From: JBFKUL01 sp041635755
GTDB taxonomy: Bacteria > Pseudomonadota > Gammaproteobacteria > Burkholderiales > SG8-39
Direction: 5' to 3'
DNA: 6,461 nucleotides
NCBI GenBank assembly: GCA_041635755.1
Contig: JBFKUL010000174.1
Span: forward strand, 1 to 6,461
The notes under the pieces were generated by a model. It was not told the origin of the DNA, did no database searches, and was given only the letters and a program-made list of their open reading frames with translations. Position 1 is the first letter of the stretch, and every line of letters begins with the position of its first letter. Shown piece after piece: positions 1-5,343 of this stretch. A program made the translations under genes and the position numbers.

Positions 1-724
1 ACGCGATCGCGTGCGCCAGCACGATGCCGGGATTGCGCAGCAGCCCGCCCCAGTTTCCCGAGTGATGGCCGCCGGCGCGCAGATCGAGCGAGATGTCGAA
101 GTTGAACGCGCCGCGCGTGCCTAGATAGATCGTCGGCCGTCCTGGCTGCAGGCGCGGCCCGTCGGACGCGATCAGCACGTCGGCCGCCAGAAGCGACCTG
201 TGCTGCGCGCAGAATTCATTCAATCCAGGCGAGCCCACCTCCTCGCCCGTCTCGATCAGCACCTTGAGGTTGAAGCCGAGGCGCCCTTTCGCGGCGAGTA
301 CCGTTTCGAGCGCAGCAAGGTTGATGGTGTGCTGGCCCTTGTTGTCAGCAGTGCCTCGGCCGTAAAAGCGCTCGCCCTCGCGCTTGAGCGACCAGGGATC
401 AAGGCCTTCGCGCCACTGGGCCTCCTGGCCGCGGATCACGTCGCCGTGGCCGTAGGTCAGCACCGTGGGCAGTGCCGGATCCTCGATCCGCTCGCCAACG
501 AGGAACGGGCCGTATTGCCGCACCGGGTTGGGCAAGATGGTGCAGCGAAAGCCGCGGCGCTCGAGGCTCGGGCGCATCTCGGCCTCGAGGTACGCGACGA
601 GCGCCCCGGCGCGCTCGGGATTCTGGCTCTCGGTCGGGATGGCGACGCGGCGCGCGAGGTCGGCGGCGAAGCCGCCGCTGTCGAAGTAGCGCTCGATCGC
701 AGCGATCGATTCTGCTCTGCTCAT
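1..724 (-). CDS. M20-family metallopeptidase (dipeptidase-like), C-terminal half beyond window
   Basis: This is the N-terminal 241 residues of a zinc-dependent peptidase or amidohydrolase of the M20 (ArgE/DapE/CPG2/carnosinase) superfamily, probably cytoplasmic and cleaving dipeptides or related amides. The frame is open from the ATG at 724-722 to the window edge. Metal and catalytic motifs are in order: GHGDV with H93 and D95; GRGTADNKGQ with bridging D127; ETGEEVGSPG with catalytic E161 and metal-binding E162; SDGPR with D188. HHSGNWGG at residues 220-227 marks the start of the dimerisation (lid) domain, as in carnosinase-type members. Family members are usually about 450-480 residues, so roughly half is missing. 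The start is supported by the protein beginning just before the usual N-terminal helix; upstream there is only a weak GGA as ribosome site. It diverges from the acyltransferase at 830. Family assignment is firm; substrate is not known. Confidence 0.93.
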   Translation of the reverse strand, partial: MSRAESIAAIERYFDSGGFAADLARRVAIPTESQNPERAGALVAYLEAEMRPSLERRGFRCTILPNPVRQYGPFLVGERIEDPALPTVLTYGHGDVIRGQEAQWREGLDPWSLKREGERFYGRGTADNKGQHTINLAALETVLAAKGRLGFNLKVLIETGEEVGSPGLNEFCAQHRSLLAADVLIASDGPRLQPGRPTIYLGTRGAFNFDISLDLRAGGHHSGNWGGLLRNPGIVLAHAIA

Positions 725-829
725 GGCGAATCCGGGAAACGGGCAGCGCCGCGGCGCGCGCTGGCCTGCAAGCCGGCGCTGGCGCGTACGGCGCGTTGCA
801 ATCTACCATAGCGCGAAGGGGAGGAACCG
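725..829. promoter_or_regulatory. Divergent intergenic region with a stem-loop
   Basis: This 105-base gap must hold the start signals of both the leftward peptidase and the rightward acyltransferase. I see no convincing -35/-10 pair on either strand. A stem-loop is visible: GCGCTGGC at 758-765 pairs with GCCGGCGC at 772-779 (eight pairs, one of them G-T) around the six-base loop CTGCAA. It could be an operator-like inverted repeat or simply a GC-rich chance palindrome. The promoter role is inferred from gene orientation only. Confidence 0.4.
816..825 (+). promoter_or_regulatory. Strong Shine-Dalgarno of the acyltransferase gene
   Basis: AAGGGGAGGA lies with its GGAGG core at 820-824, five bases before the ATG at 830. 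This fixes the start of the acyltransferase and suggests efficient translation, in contrast with the weak site of the divergent peptidase gene. Confidence 0.8.
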
Positions 830-2248
830 ATGAACGCCACGGTGGAAGTGCCGGCATGGCTGTTCGTGCTCGCCGCGGGGCTCGCCGTGTGGGCGCTCTA
901 CGAACACCTCGTCGTTCCCGCCCTGCACTGGTTCGTCTCCAGCCGGGCCAATCGCGTGATCGACGAACTCGGCGCGCGCCTGCGCATCGACATCCGCCCG
1001 TTCCAGCGCACCCGCCGCCAGGCGCTGATCCATCGCCTGCTCACCGATCCGAAGCTGCAGCAGGCCGCCGAGCAGTGGGCGAAGGACAACCACCTGCCGG
1101 TGCTCGTGGGGCTGCAGGCGGTCGAGCGCTACGCGCGCGAGATCGTGCCGGCGTTCAACGCTTACCTTTACTTCCGGATCGGCTACTGGCTCGGTCGCAA
1201 GGTGTCGCAAGCGCTGTACCGCGTGCGCATCGGCTACGTCGACGCCGAGGGCCTCGCGAAGATCGAGCCGACCGCGACGGTCGTGTTCGTCATGAACCAC
1301 CGCTCGAACATGGACTACGTGCTGGCCGGCTATCTCGCGGCCGACCAGGCCGCGCTCTCCTATGCGGTTGGGGAATGGGCCAAGTTCTGGCCGTTGTCCG
1401 CCCTGATCCGGGCGATGGGGGCCTACTTCGTGCGGCGCAACTCGCGCGACCCGCTCTACCGGCGTGTGCTCGAATGCTACATCGCCATGGCCACCGAAGC
1501 GGGCGTGCCGCAGGCGGTGTTTCCTGAGGGTGGACTGACGCGTGACGGGCTGATGCGCGAGCCACGCCTGGGCGTGCTCGATTACATGCTGCGCGGCTTC
1601 AGGATCAACGGTGAGCGGGATCTCGTTTTCGTGCCGCTCGGCCTAAACTACGACCGGGTGCTCGAAGACCGTACGCTGCTGCTCGCCGCAAAGCCCGACG
1701 CAGCGCGCGCCGGCATGCTCAAGGCGATCTGGCACACGTTGCGTTTTCTGGGCCGCAATCTGCGCCTGCTGTTCAAGAGCGAATGGCACCGTTTCGGCTA
1801 CGCCTGTGTCAACTTCGGCGCCCCCGTGTCGATGCGCGCCTACTGCGCCAGCCGCGGCGTCGAGTTCGAGAAACTTTCGGGCGACGCGCGCAAGGTCGAG
1901 ATGGCGGCGCTCGGCGAGCACCTGATGAAAGCCGTCGGCGCCGTGGTGCCGGTGGTGCCGGTGTCGCTCATCGCTACGGTGTTCGTGCGCGAGCCGCAGC
2001 GCGCATACAGCGCGCTCGAGCTCAAGGCGCAGGCCGAGGCGCTGCTCGAGCAGCTCGATGCAGGCGAGGCGCACGTCTACGTCCCGCGCAAGGATCTCGA
2101 TTACGCGCTGACGGTGGGGCTTCGAATGCTCACCCTGCGCCGACTGGTGGAGGAGCAGGACGGCCTGTATCGGGCGCGCCAGAACGAGCTTGCGTTGCTT
2201 GCCTACTACGCCAATTCGATCAATCACCTGCTCCAGCCGGCAGGCTGA
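830..2248 (+). CDS. PlsB-like glycerol-phosphate / lysophosphatidate acyltransferase
   Basis: A 472-residue membrane-associated acyltransferase of the PlsB/PlsC superfamily, expected to move a fatty acyl group from acyl-CoA or acyl-ACP to glycerol-3-phosphate or a similar acceptor in phospholipid synthesis at the inner membrane. All four superfamily blocks are visible: NHRSNMD with the catalytic HX4D pair H157 and D162; GAYFVRR at 197-203; PEGGLTRDG at 232-240; VPLGLNY at 268-274. A hydrophobic segment at about residues 8-29 looks like one N-terminal membrane anchor. The spacing and the block I sequence resemble PlsB or the DHAP-acyltransferase group more than PlsC, but the protein is much shorter than enterobacterial PlsB (about 800 residues) and longer than PlsC (about 240). 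The C-terminal 200 residues have no motif I recognise. Acceptor specificity (sn-1 or sn-2) cannot be told from sequence. Confidence 0.88.
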   Translation: MNATVEVPAWLFVLAAGLAVWALYEHLVVPALHWFVSSRANRVIDELGARLRIDIRPFQRTRRQALIHRLLTDPKLQQAAEQWAKDNHLPVLVGLQAVERYAREIVPAFNAYLYFRIGYWLGRKVSQALYRVRIGYVDAEGLAKIEPTATVVFVMNHRSNMDYVLAGYLAADQAALSYAVGEWAKFWPLSALIRAMGAYFVRRNSRDPLYRRVLECYIAMATEAGVPQAVFPEGGLTRDGLMREPRLGVLDYMLRGFRINGERDLVFVPLGLNYDRVLEDRTLLLAAKPDAARAGMLKAIWHTLRFLGRNLRLLFKSEWHRFGYACVNFGAPVSMRAYCASRGVEFEKLSGDARKVEMAALGEHLMKAVGAVVPVVPVSLIATVFVREPQRAYSALELKAQAEALLEQLDAGEAHVYVPRKDLDYALTVGLRMLTLRRLVEEQDGLYRARQNELALLAYYANSINHLLQPAG

Positions 2249-2254
2249 CCGATA

Positions 2255-2274
2255 TTGACGCCGCCAGGCGTCAA
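2255..2274 (+). terminator. Hairpin just after the acyltransferase stop, possible terminator
   Basis: TTGACGCC at 2255-2262 and GGCGTCAA at 2267-2274 form a perfect eight-pair stem with a four-base loop, beginning six bases after the stop codon. The following bases (CAATCTC) are not a T run, so if it terminates it would be weak or Rho-assisted. It may instead protect the 3' end of the mRNA. It separates the acyltransferase from the response-regulator gene. Confidence 0.5.
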
Positions 2275-2364
2275 CAATCTCACGAACGCCATCCGATTGC
2301 CCGGCGCGTCCGGGCGCGCTCGCGTACGCTTTGCGCAAGGTAACTTTTCGGGCGAAAAAGAATC

Positions 2365-3474
2365 ATGGAAATGACCGTAGTGATCGTCGACGACACCCCC
2401 GAGAACATCTCGCTGCTCGAGCGCCTGGTGCGCCGCGCCGGCGATCACAAGGTGCGGGGCTTCACCGATCCGGCGGAGGCGCTGAAATGGTGCGAGGTGG
2501 CCGAGCCCGATCTGGTGTTCGTCGACTACATCATGCCGACCATCGACGGGGTAGAGTTTCTGCGCAGCTTCCGCGCCGCAGCCGGCCACGACGACGTCCC
2601 GGTGGTGATGATCACCGCGAGCGAAGAAGCCGAAGTACGCCGCGCCGCGCTCGATGCTGGCGCCACCGAGTTCCTCACCCGTCCAGTGCAGCCCACCGAG
2701 CTGGTCGCGCGCACGCGCAACATGCTGCGTATGCGAGAGGCGACCCGCAAGCTCGCCGATCAGGCCGACTGGCTCCAGCGCGAGGTGCGCAACGCCACCG
2801 CCGAGGTCCAGCGCCGCACGCAGGAGATGCTGTTCAGCCTGGGCCGCGCGGCCGAGTTCCGCGACCCCGAGACCGGTGCGCACATCCAGCGCATGGCGCA
2901 CTACTCGCGGCTGATTGCCGAGCGGCTCGGCCTTTCGGCCGAGATGCGCGAGACGGTGCTGCAGGCCGCGCCGATGCACGACATCGGCAAGCTCGGCATC
3001 CCGGACGAGATCCTGCTCAAGCCCGGCAAGCTCACCCCGGAAGAGTTCGAGGTGATGAAGCGCCACCCGCTGCACGGCTACGAGATGCTGCGTCACAGCG
3101 AGGTGCCGGTCATCCAGGCCGGCGCGACCATCGCGCTCTCGCACCACGAGAAGTGGGACGGCAGCGGCTATCCGAACGGGCACGCCGGCACGGCGATCCC
3201 GCTGCTCGGGCGTATCGTAGCCGTGGCCGACGTCTTCGACGCCCTCACGTCGGTGCGCCCCTACAAGCCCGCCTGGGAGCTCGATCGCGCCGCGACGCTC
3301 TTGCGCGAGCAATCGGGCAAGCACTTCGACCCGGCCTGCGTGCAGGCCTTCTTCTCCGCGTGGCCGCAGGTGCTCGAGATCCGCGAGACCCACCGCGACC
3401 CGGTGGACACCACCGAGCGGCTGACCAAGGCTGGTCTCGCGCGCCAGCTCGGCGCGGTCACGCCGCTGCGCTAG
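2365..3474 (+). CDS. Response regulator with REC and HD-GYP domains (RpfG-like c-di-GMP phosphodiesterase)
   Basis: A 369-residue cytoplasmic two-component output protein that should hydrolyse cyclic-di-GMP when its receiver is phosphorylated. The REC domain (about 1-121) has acidic D9 and D10, phosphoacceptor D54 in VDYIMP, and T84. The usual lysine before the last-loop proline is arginine here (R106 in FLTRP). Residues about 122-156 form a charged helix that looks like a signalling coiled coil. The HD-GYP domain follows with H173, the metal pair H205-D206 in MHDIGKLG, H234, H260-H261, the GYP signature WDGSGYP at 264-270, and VADVFDAL with D289 and D292. Every expected metal position seems intact, so catalysis is likely. 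The start is bounded by an in-frame TAA at 2341; only a purine-rich AAAAAGAA precedes the ATG. No histidine kinase lies in the window, so its partner is encoded elsewhere or it is an orphan. Confidence 0.94.
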   Translation: MEMTVVIVDDTPENISLLERLVRRAGDHKVRGFTDPAEALKWCEVAEPDLVFVDYIMPTIDGVEFLRSFRAAAGHDDVPVVMITASEEAEVRRAALDAGATEFLTRPVQPTELVARTRNMLRMREATRKLADQADWLQREVRNATAEVQRRTQEMLFSLGRAAEFRDPETGAHIQRMAHYSRLIAERLGLSAEMRETVLQAAPMHDIGKLGIPDEILLKPGKLTPEEFEVMKRHPLHGYEMLRHSEVPVIQAGATIALSHHEKWDGSGYPNGHAGTAIPLLGRIVAVADVFDALTSVRPYKPAWELDRAATLLREQSGKHFDPACVQAFFSAWPQVLEIRETHRDPVDTTERLTKAGLARQLGAVTPLR

Positions 3475-3528
3475 GCACGCAGCATCCGAAGCAGTGTTCT
3501 CACGATCCGATCATACGGAAAAGAAGTC

Positions 3529-3563
3529 GGCGGACCGTTAGGGAGGGAGAGCACCGGTCCGCC
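3529..3563. terminator. Long-loop hairpin between convergent genes
   Basis: GGCGGACCG at 3529-3537 and CGGTCCGCC at 3555-3563 form a perfect nine-pair stem around a 17-base purine-rich loop. It sits in the 135-base gap between the stops of the HD-GYP gene (3474) and the His-rich gene (3610). Read on the minus strand the stem is followed by GACTTCTTTTCC, which is T-rich, so it fits better as a terminator of the leftward His-rich gene. It could also stop rightward transcription. The long loop makes it less than textbook. Confidence 0.5.
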
Positions 3564-3609
3564 GTCACGTCACGCCCGTTCATCAAGCGTGCGTGATCCC
3601 GTTGCTGTG

Positions 3610-4194
3610 CTAGCGCCAGCCGCGACGAGCGCCGGCATGTCCGCCACCGTAGTGCCGCGGCGCGGGACGATGGCCGAAATGGCGGCCGTGGCCATAGTGT
3701 CCGAAGTGCCGCGGCGCCGGCCGGTGATGGAAGCGGTGATGGCGTCCGTAGCCGTAGTGTCCGAAGTGGCGCGGGCCCGGCCGGTGTCCGAAGCGGTGGC
3801 CGTAGTGGCGCGGCAGCCCGTAGGGCGAGATGTAGGGCCGAGCATGACCCCAATGACGCGAGTAATGCCCGCCGCGCCCGTGCACGCGCTGCGCGTCGTG
3901 GCGCTGGCGGTAGATGTTGCGGCTCGCGTGATCGAGCTGGTGGTTGAGCATGGCACGCTCGCGCGGCCCGACGAATCCGTCGGCGGCGAAGCGCCGTTCG
4001 GTGCGCCGGATGTCGCGCTGCTGGCCGATCAGCCGTGCGGCTTCGCGGCGCGTGAGATCGCCCGAGGCGACGCCCTGCTGGATGCGATCGCGCTGGTTGG
4101 CCTGGCGGTGGTCGATACGCGACTCGGCCTGGGTCTGCACCGCAGTGCCGGCAAGCAAGGTCGCGACCGCGAACGGAACGAAGGTTTTTCTCAT
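3610..4194 (-). CDS. Exported His/Gly-rich repeat protein
   Basis: A 194-residue protein of unknown function with a Sec signal peptide at 1-23 (charged MRK, hydrophobic core, likely cleavage after TQA). Residues about 24-103 are highly charged and helical. They hold two Arg/Gln-rich helical stretches with GDLTRREAARL and GFVGPRERAML, a pattern I recognise from small exported proteins of proteobacteria without assigned role. Residues 105-194 carry 20 histidines with Gly, Arg, Tyr and Phe, built from repeats of the form RPxPRHFGHYGxGRH at 138-157 and 158-175 and a partial third copy from 176. Such a tail suggests metal (Zn, Ni or Cu) or acid-dependent binding in the periplasm; that is inference only. 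A good ribosome site, AAGAGGAG at 4201-4208, lies six bases upstream of the ATG. It has its own leader with regulatory-looking sequence, so it may be transcribed independently of the upstream cluster. Confidence 0.85.
   Translation of the reverse strand: MRKTFVPFAVATLLAGTAVQTQAESRIDHRQANQRDRIQQGVASGDLTRREAARLIGQQRDIRRTERRFAADGFVGPRERAMLNHQLDHASRNIYRQRHDAQRVHGRGGHYSRHWGHARPYISPYGLPRHYGHRFGHRPGPRHFGHYGYGRHHRFHHRPAPRHFGHYGHGRHFGHRPAPRHYGGGHAGARRGWR
3649..3783 (-). repeat. In-frame tandem repeat in the His-rich gene
   Basis: Two units of 20 and 18 codons plus a partial third (7 or more codons) encode RPxPRHFGHYGxGRH-type repeats. The similarity is visible at DNA level: stretches such as TAGTGTCCGAAGTG and GGCCGGTG recur on the plus strand. 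Length differences are whole codons, so the frame is kept. This is the kind of array that can change copy number by slippage or recombination. Confidence 0.8.
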
Positions 4195-4209
4195 GGTCGT
4201 CTCCTCTTG

Positions 4210-4255
4210 TGGGTTCAGGGGGCCGCGCGGCTTTCGCCTCGCGACCGTGAACCCA
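4210..4255 (-). promoter_or_regulatory. Very stable 5'-leader hairpin next to the ribosome site of the His-rich gene
   Basis: Read on the minus strand, TGGGTTCA (4255-4248) pairs with TGAACCCA (4217-4210). Inside, after a small internal loop, GGTCGCG pairs with CGCGGCC (one G-T), then an A-G mismatch, then GGC and GCC closed by a GAAA tetraloop of the GNRA class. That is about 18 pairs in 46 bases. The 3' arm ends one base before the AAGAGGAG ribosome site (4201-4208). No T run follows, so it is not an ordinary terminator. It may control translation, stabilise the transcript or be a protein or RNA binding site; the role is inferred. Confidence 0.6.
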
Positions 4256-4289
4256 GTCTCGACCTTGAGCCGGCCTTCGTCTGTCCTAT

Positions 4290-4340
4290 TGTGTTATCCG
4301 ATTGTTTCGCCGCCGGAGAGGTTGTAACGGACTGTTTCGC
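4290..4340. promoter_or_regulatory. Two tandem GTT-type boxes in the leader of the His-rich gene
   Basis: On the plus strand GTAAC (4324-4328) is followed ten bases later by GTTTC (4334-4338), and GTTAT (4293-4297) is followed eleven bases later by GTTTC (4304-4308). Both copies end in TGTTTCGC and the two lie 30 bases apart, about three helical turns. Direct half-sites one turn apart are what OmpR-family response regulators bind. I see no good -35/-10 pair nearby, which would suit an activator-dependent promoter for the leftward gene. The regulator is unknown. Confidence 0.45.
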
Positions 4341-4343
4341 GCT

Positions 4344-4369
4344 GGCGGGAATCAGGCACACGGCCCGCC
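4344..4369 (-). terminator. Weak hairpin after the left paralog gene
   Basis: GGCGGG (4344-4349) and CCCGCC (4364-4369) can pair across a 14-base loop, starting three bases after the stop codon of the paralog that ends at 4372. There is no T run. It may mark the 3' end of the four-gene exported cluster, but six pairs in GC-rich DNA is weak evidence. Confidence 0.3.
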
Positions 4370-4371
4370 GC

Positions 4372-4764
4372 TTAGAACTTGGGAATGCCGTCCTCCACCT
4401 TGAAGAAGAAGATGACCGGTTGCGCGACAAACGTCGCCATGATGTCGTCCGGCTTCTTGCGGTTGCGCTGGAAACGATAGCAGCTGACCCCCGCGCTCGT
4501 CGTGATACAGACCTGGTCGTCGCCCTTGGTGGCCCAAGTCTGCGAAATCGGCGTCCGCGTTTCGTTGGAAACGTAGAGGCTTTTGCCGTCGTCGCGATAG
4601 TGACCGACATAATCTCTGCCGCGATGGGTCTTGTTCGAGTACAGGGCGCGAAGCTCTTTCTCGCCCTTGACCTCGACCCAGTCCGCCGAGCTCTGCGCGA
4701 GCGCAGTAGTTGATAGCGCATAAGCGAGCGCGCCGGCTGCAAACGCAATGTCTCTTCGTTTCAT
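4372..4764 (-). CDS. Small exported protein of unknown function, left paralog
   Basis: A 130-residue protein with a Sec signal peptide at 1-24 (MKRR, hydrophobic core, cleavage after ALA or ALAQ) and a mature part of about 106 residues expected in the periplasm. The mature protein opens with SSADWV, then KELRALYSNKT, a YR-DDG turn, QVCIT with C86, and C95 eight residues later (possible disulfide), FQR, and ends VEDGIPKF. The layout of an LYSNKT-like strand, a D-G turn, a TW strand and a Cys strand recalls small beta proteins such as the DUF995 group, but I cannot confirm this. It is clearly a paralog of the next gene upstream (4852-5250). A ribosome site GGAGAG at 4772-4777, seven bases upstream, supports the start. 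GC in sampled lines is about 52-63%, well below the left-hand genes. Confidence 0.82.
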   Translation of the reverse strand: MKRRDIAFAAGALAYALSTTALAQSSADWVEVKGEKELRALYSNKTHRGRDYVGHYRDDGKSLYVSNETRTPISQTWATKGDDQVCITTSAGVSCYRFQRNRKKPDDIMATFVAQPVIFFFKVEDGIPKF

Positions 4765-4767
4765 GGT
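4675..4767 (-). repeat. Near-identical duplicate segment, copy 1 (signal-peptide region)
   Basis: This 93-base stretch covers the start and first 30 codons of the left paralog and matches 5161-5253 at 85 of 93 positions by hand alignment, without gaps. Similarity falls to about 60% in the next 31 coding bases. It is copy 1 of a direct repeat about 486 bases apart. Confidence 0.85.
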
Positions 4768-4799
4768 GATGCTCTCCAGATAAACGGGGCTTGGAATGA

Positions 4800-4833
4800 G
4801 GGTCGGAACCAGTCACAAAAACCGCCCCGACCC
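4800..4833 (-). other. Possible hairpin between the two paralogs
   Basis: GGGTCGG (4800-4806) and CCGACCC (4827-4833) can pair across a 20-base loop in the 87-base gap between the two paralog genes. On the minus strand a TTTTT lies inside the loop rather than after the stem, so it is not a standard terminator. It may slow or process the transcript; support is weak. Confidence 0.3.
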
Positions 4834-4851
4834 CACCGTGGACGCGGCTGC

Positions 4852-5250
4852 CTAGAAGTCAGGCACACCGTCTTCGACCGTAAACTGCGAAATCCATCGG
4901 GCCGTTACGTGCTGGGCGACGATGTCGTTCGCGTTGTTCTTATGTCGCTGGAATGCGAAACAGTTTGTGACCTTCGGGTCTGTTATGCATACCTGACTAC
5001 CCTTCACCACCCACGTGCGCGGGATGCGTTGACCGCCCCATATCAGAAGCCCGCTCCCGTCAGCTCGGTAGTAACCGACAAAAGGACTGCCATCACCCGC
5101 CTTCCCCCTGAACGTCTTGTTCGAGTACAACGCACGCAACTCCTTGGGGTCCGTGACGTCGACCCAGTCCGCCGAGCTCTGCGCGAGCGCAGATGCTGAT
5201 AGCGCATAAACCAGCGCGCCGGCCGCAAGCGCAATGCCTCTTCGTTTCAT
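4852..5250 (-). CDS. Small exported protein of unknown function, right paralog
   Basis: A 132-residue exported protein, sister of the gene at 4372-4764. The start is set at 5250, not at an in-frame ATG at 5286, because the signal peptide then begins MKRRG exactly as in the paralog and because GGGGAGGG (5258-5265) lies seven bases upstream. Signal peptide about 1-24. The mature part shares SSADWV, KELRALYSNKT, the Y-R-DG turn, TW, QVCIT with C88 then C97 (again eight residues between), FQR, DI and the C-terminal VEDGVPDF. It differs by a five-residue insertion (near residues 51-55) and by the middle strands. Conservation of the two cysteines and both ends suggests the same fold with changed surface. 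Function unknown; a periplasmic location is likely. Sampled lines are 50-60% GC. Confidence 0.82.
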   Translation of the reverse strand: MKRRGIALAAGALVYALSASALAQSSADWVDVTDPKELRALYSNKTFRGKAGDGSPFVGYYRADGSGLLIWGGQRIPRTWVVKGSQVCITDPKVTNCFAFQRHKNNANDIVAQHVTARWISQFTVEDGVPDF

Positions 5251-5253
5251 GGT
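5161..5253 (-). repeat. Near-identical duplicate segment, copy 2 (signal-peptide region)
   Basis: Matches 4675-4767 at 85 of 93 positions. Of the 25 amino acids that agree in the first 30 codons, only two codons differ silently, whereas in the neighbouring shared KELRALYSNKT stretch six of eleven codons differ silently. The near identity is therefore local, not just protein conservation. Confidence 0.85.
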
Positions 5254-5257
5254 AGTG

Positions 5258-5265
5258 CCCTCCCC
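5258..5265 (-). promoter_or_regulatory. Ribosome site deciding the start of the right paralog
   Basis: GGGGAGGG on the minus strand lies seven bases upstream of the ATG at 5250. It would fall inside the coding sequence if the ATG at 5286 were used, and no comparable site precedes that ATG, so 5250 is preferred. Confidence 0.75.
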
Positions 5266-5293
5266 ATCGAACTCCTGCACGATCAATCGCTCA

Positions 5294-5322
5294 GCCGGCG
5301 CCCGAGTTATCGGGCAACCGGC
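5294..5322 (-). other. Strong intercistronic hairpin
   Basis: GCCGG pairs with CCGGC on the outside and GCCCGA with TCGGGC inside, separated by a one-by-two internal loop and closed by a four-base loop (5306-5309). That is eleven pairs in 29 bases, starting 21 bases after the stop of the gene at 5344-5823. No T run follows on the minus strand. It could be a partial terminator or an RNA-stability element that lowers expression of the two downstream paralogs. Confidence 0.5.
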
Positions 5323-5343
5323 CCAGCAACCTCGAAAACTGCT

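Noticed and set aside
399..857. Minus-strand frame overlapping the peptidase start
   Set aside because: Out of frame with the M20 motifs and of low-complexity Arg/Pro composition.
472..1527. Plus-strand open frame of 351 codons
   Set aside because: Arg/Ala/Gly-rich shadow that overlaps both the M20 peptidase and the acyltransferase in other frames.
2331..2338. Perfect 8-base palindrome TTGCGCAA before the HD-GYP gene
   Set aside because: Too short to call an operator without conservation, and no promoter elements align with it.
2224..3393. Minus-strand open frame of 389 codons
   Set aside because: It mirrors the REC-HD-GYP gene, whose domains are unmistakable, and shows no motif of its own.
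3649..3783. Regular repeats that might suggest a CRISPR array
   Set aside because: The repeats are in frame, continuous, without spacers, and encode the His-rich tail.
4210..4255. GGGTTCA stretch and stems resembling part of a tRNA
   Set aside because: There is no acceptor stem, anticodon arm or CCA; it is a single long hairpin.
3589..4713. Long plus-strand open frame of 374 codons
   Set aside because: It lies opposite the His-rich gene and the left paralog, which have signal peptides and ribosome sites. Its composition is that of a shadow frame in GC-rich repeat DNA, and it crosses the leader region.
5251..5286. Twelve-residue N-terminal extension of the right paralog from the ATG at 5286
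   Set aside because: It would bury the good ribosome site at 5258-5265 and place charged residues before a normal signal peptide that aligns with the paralog.
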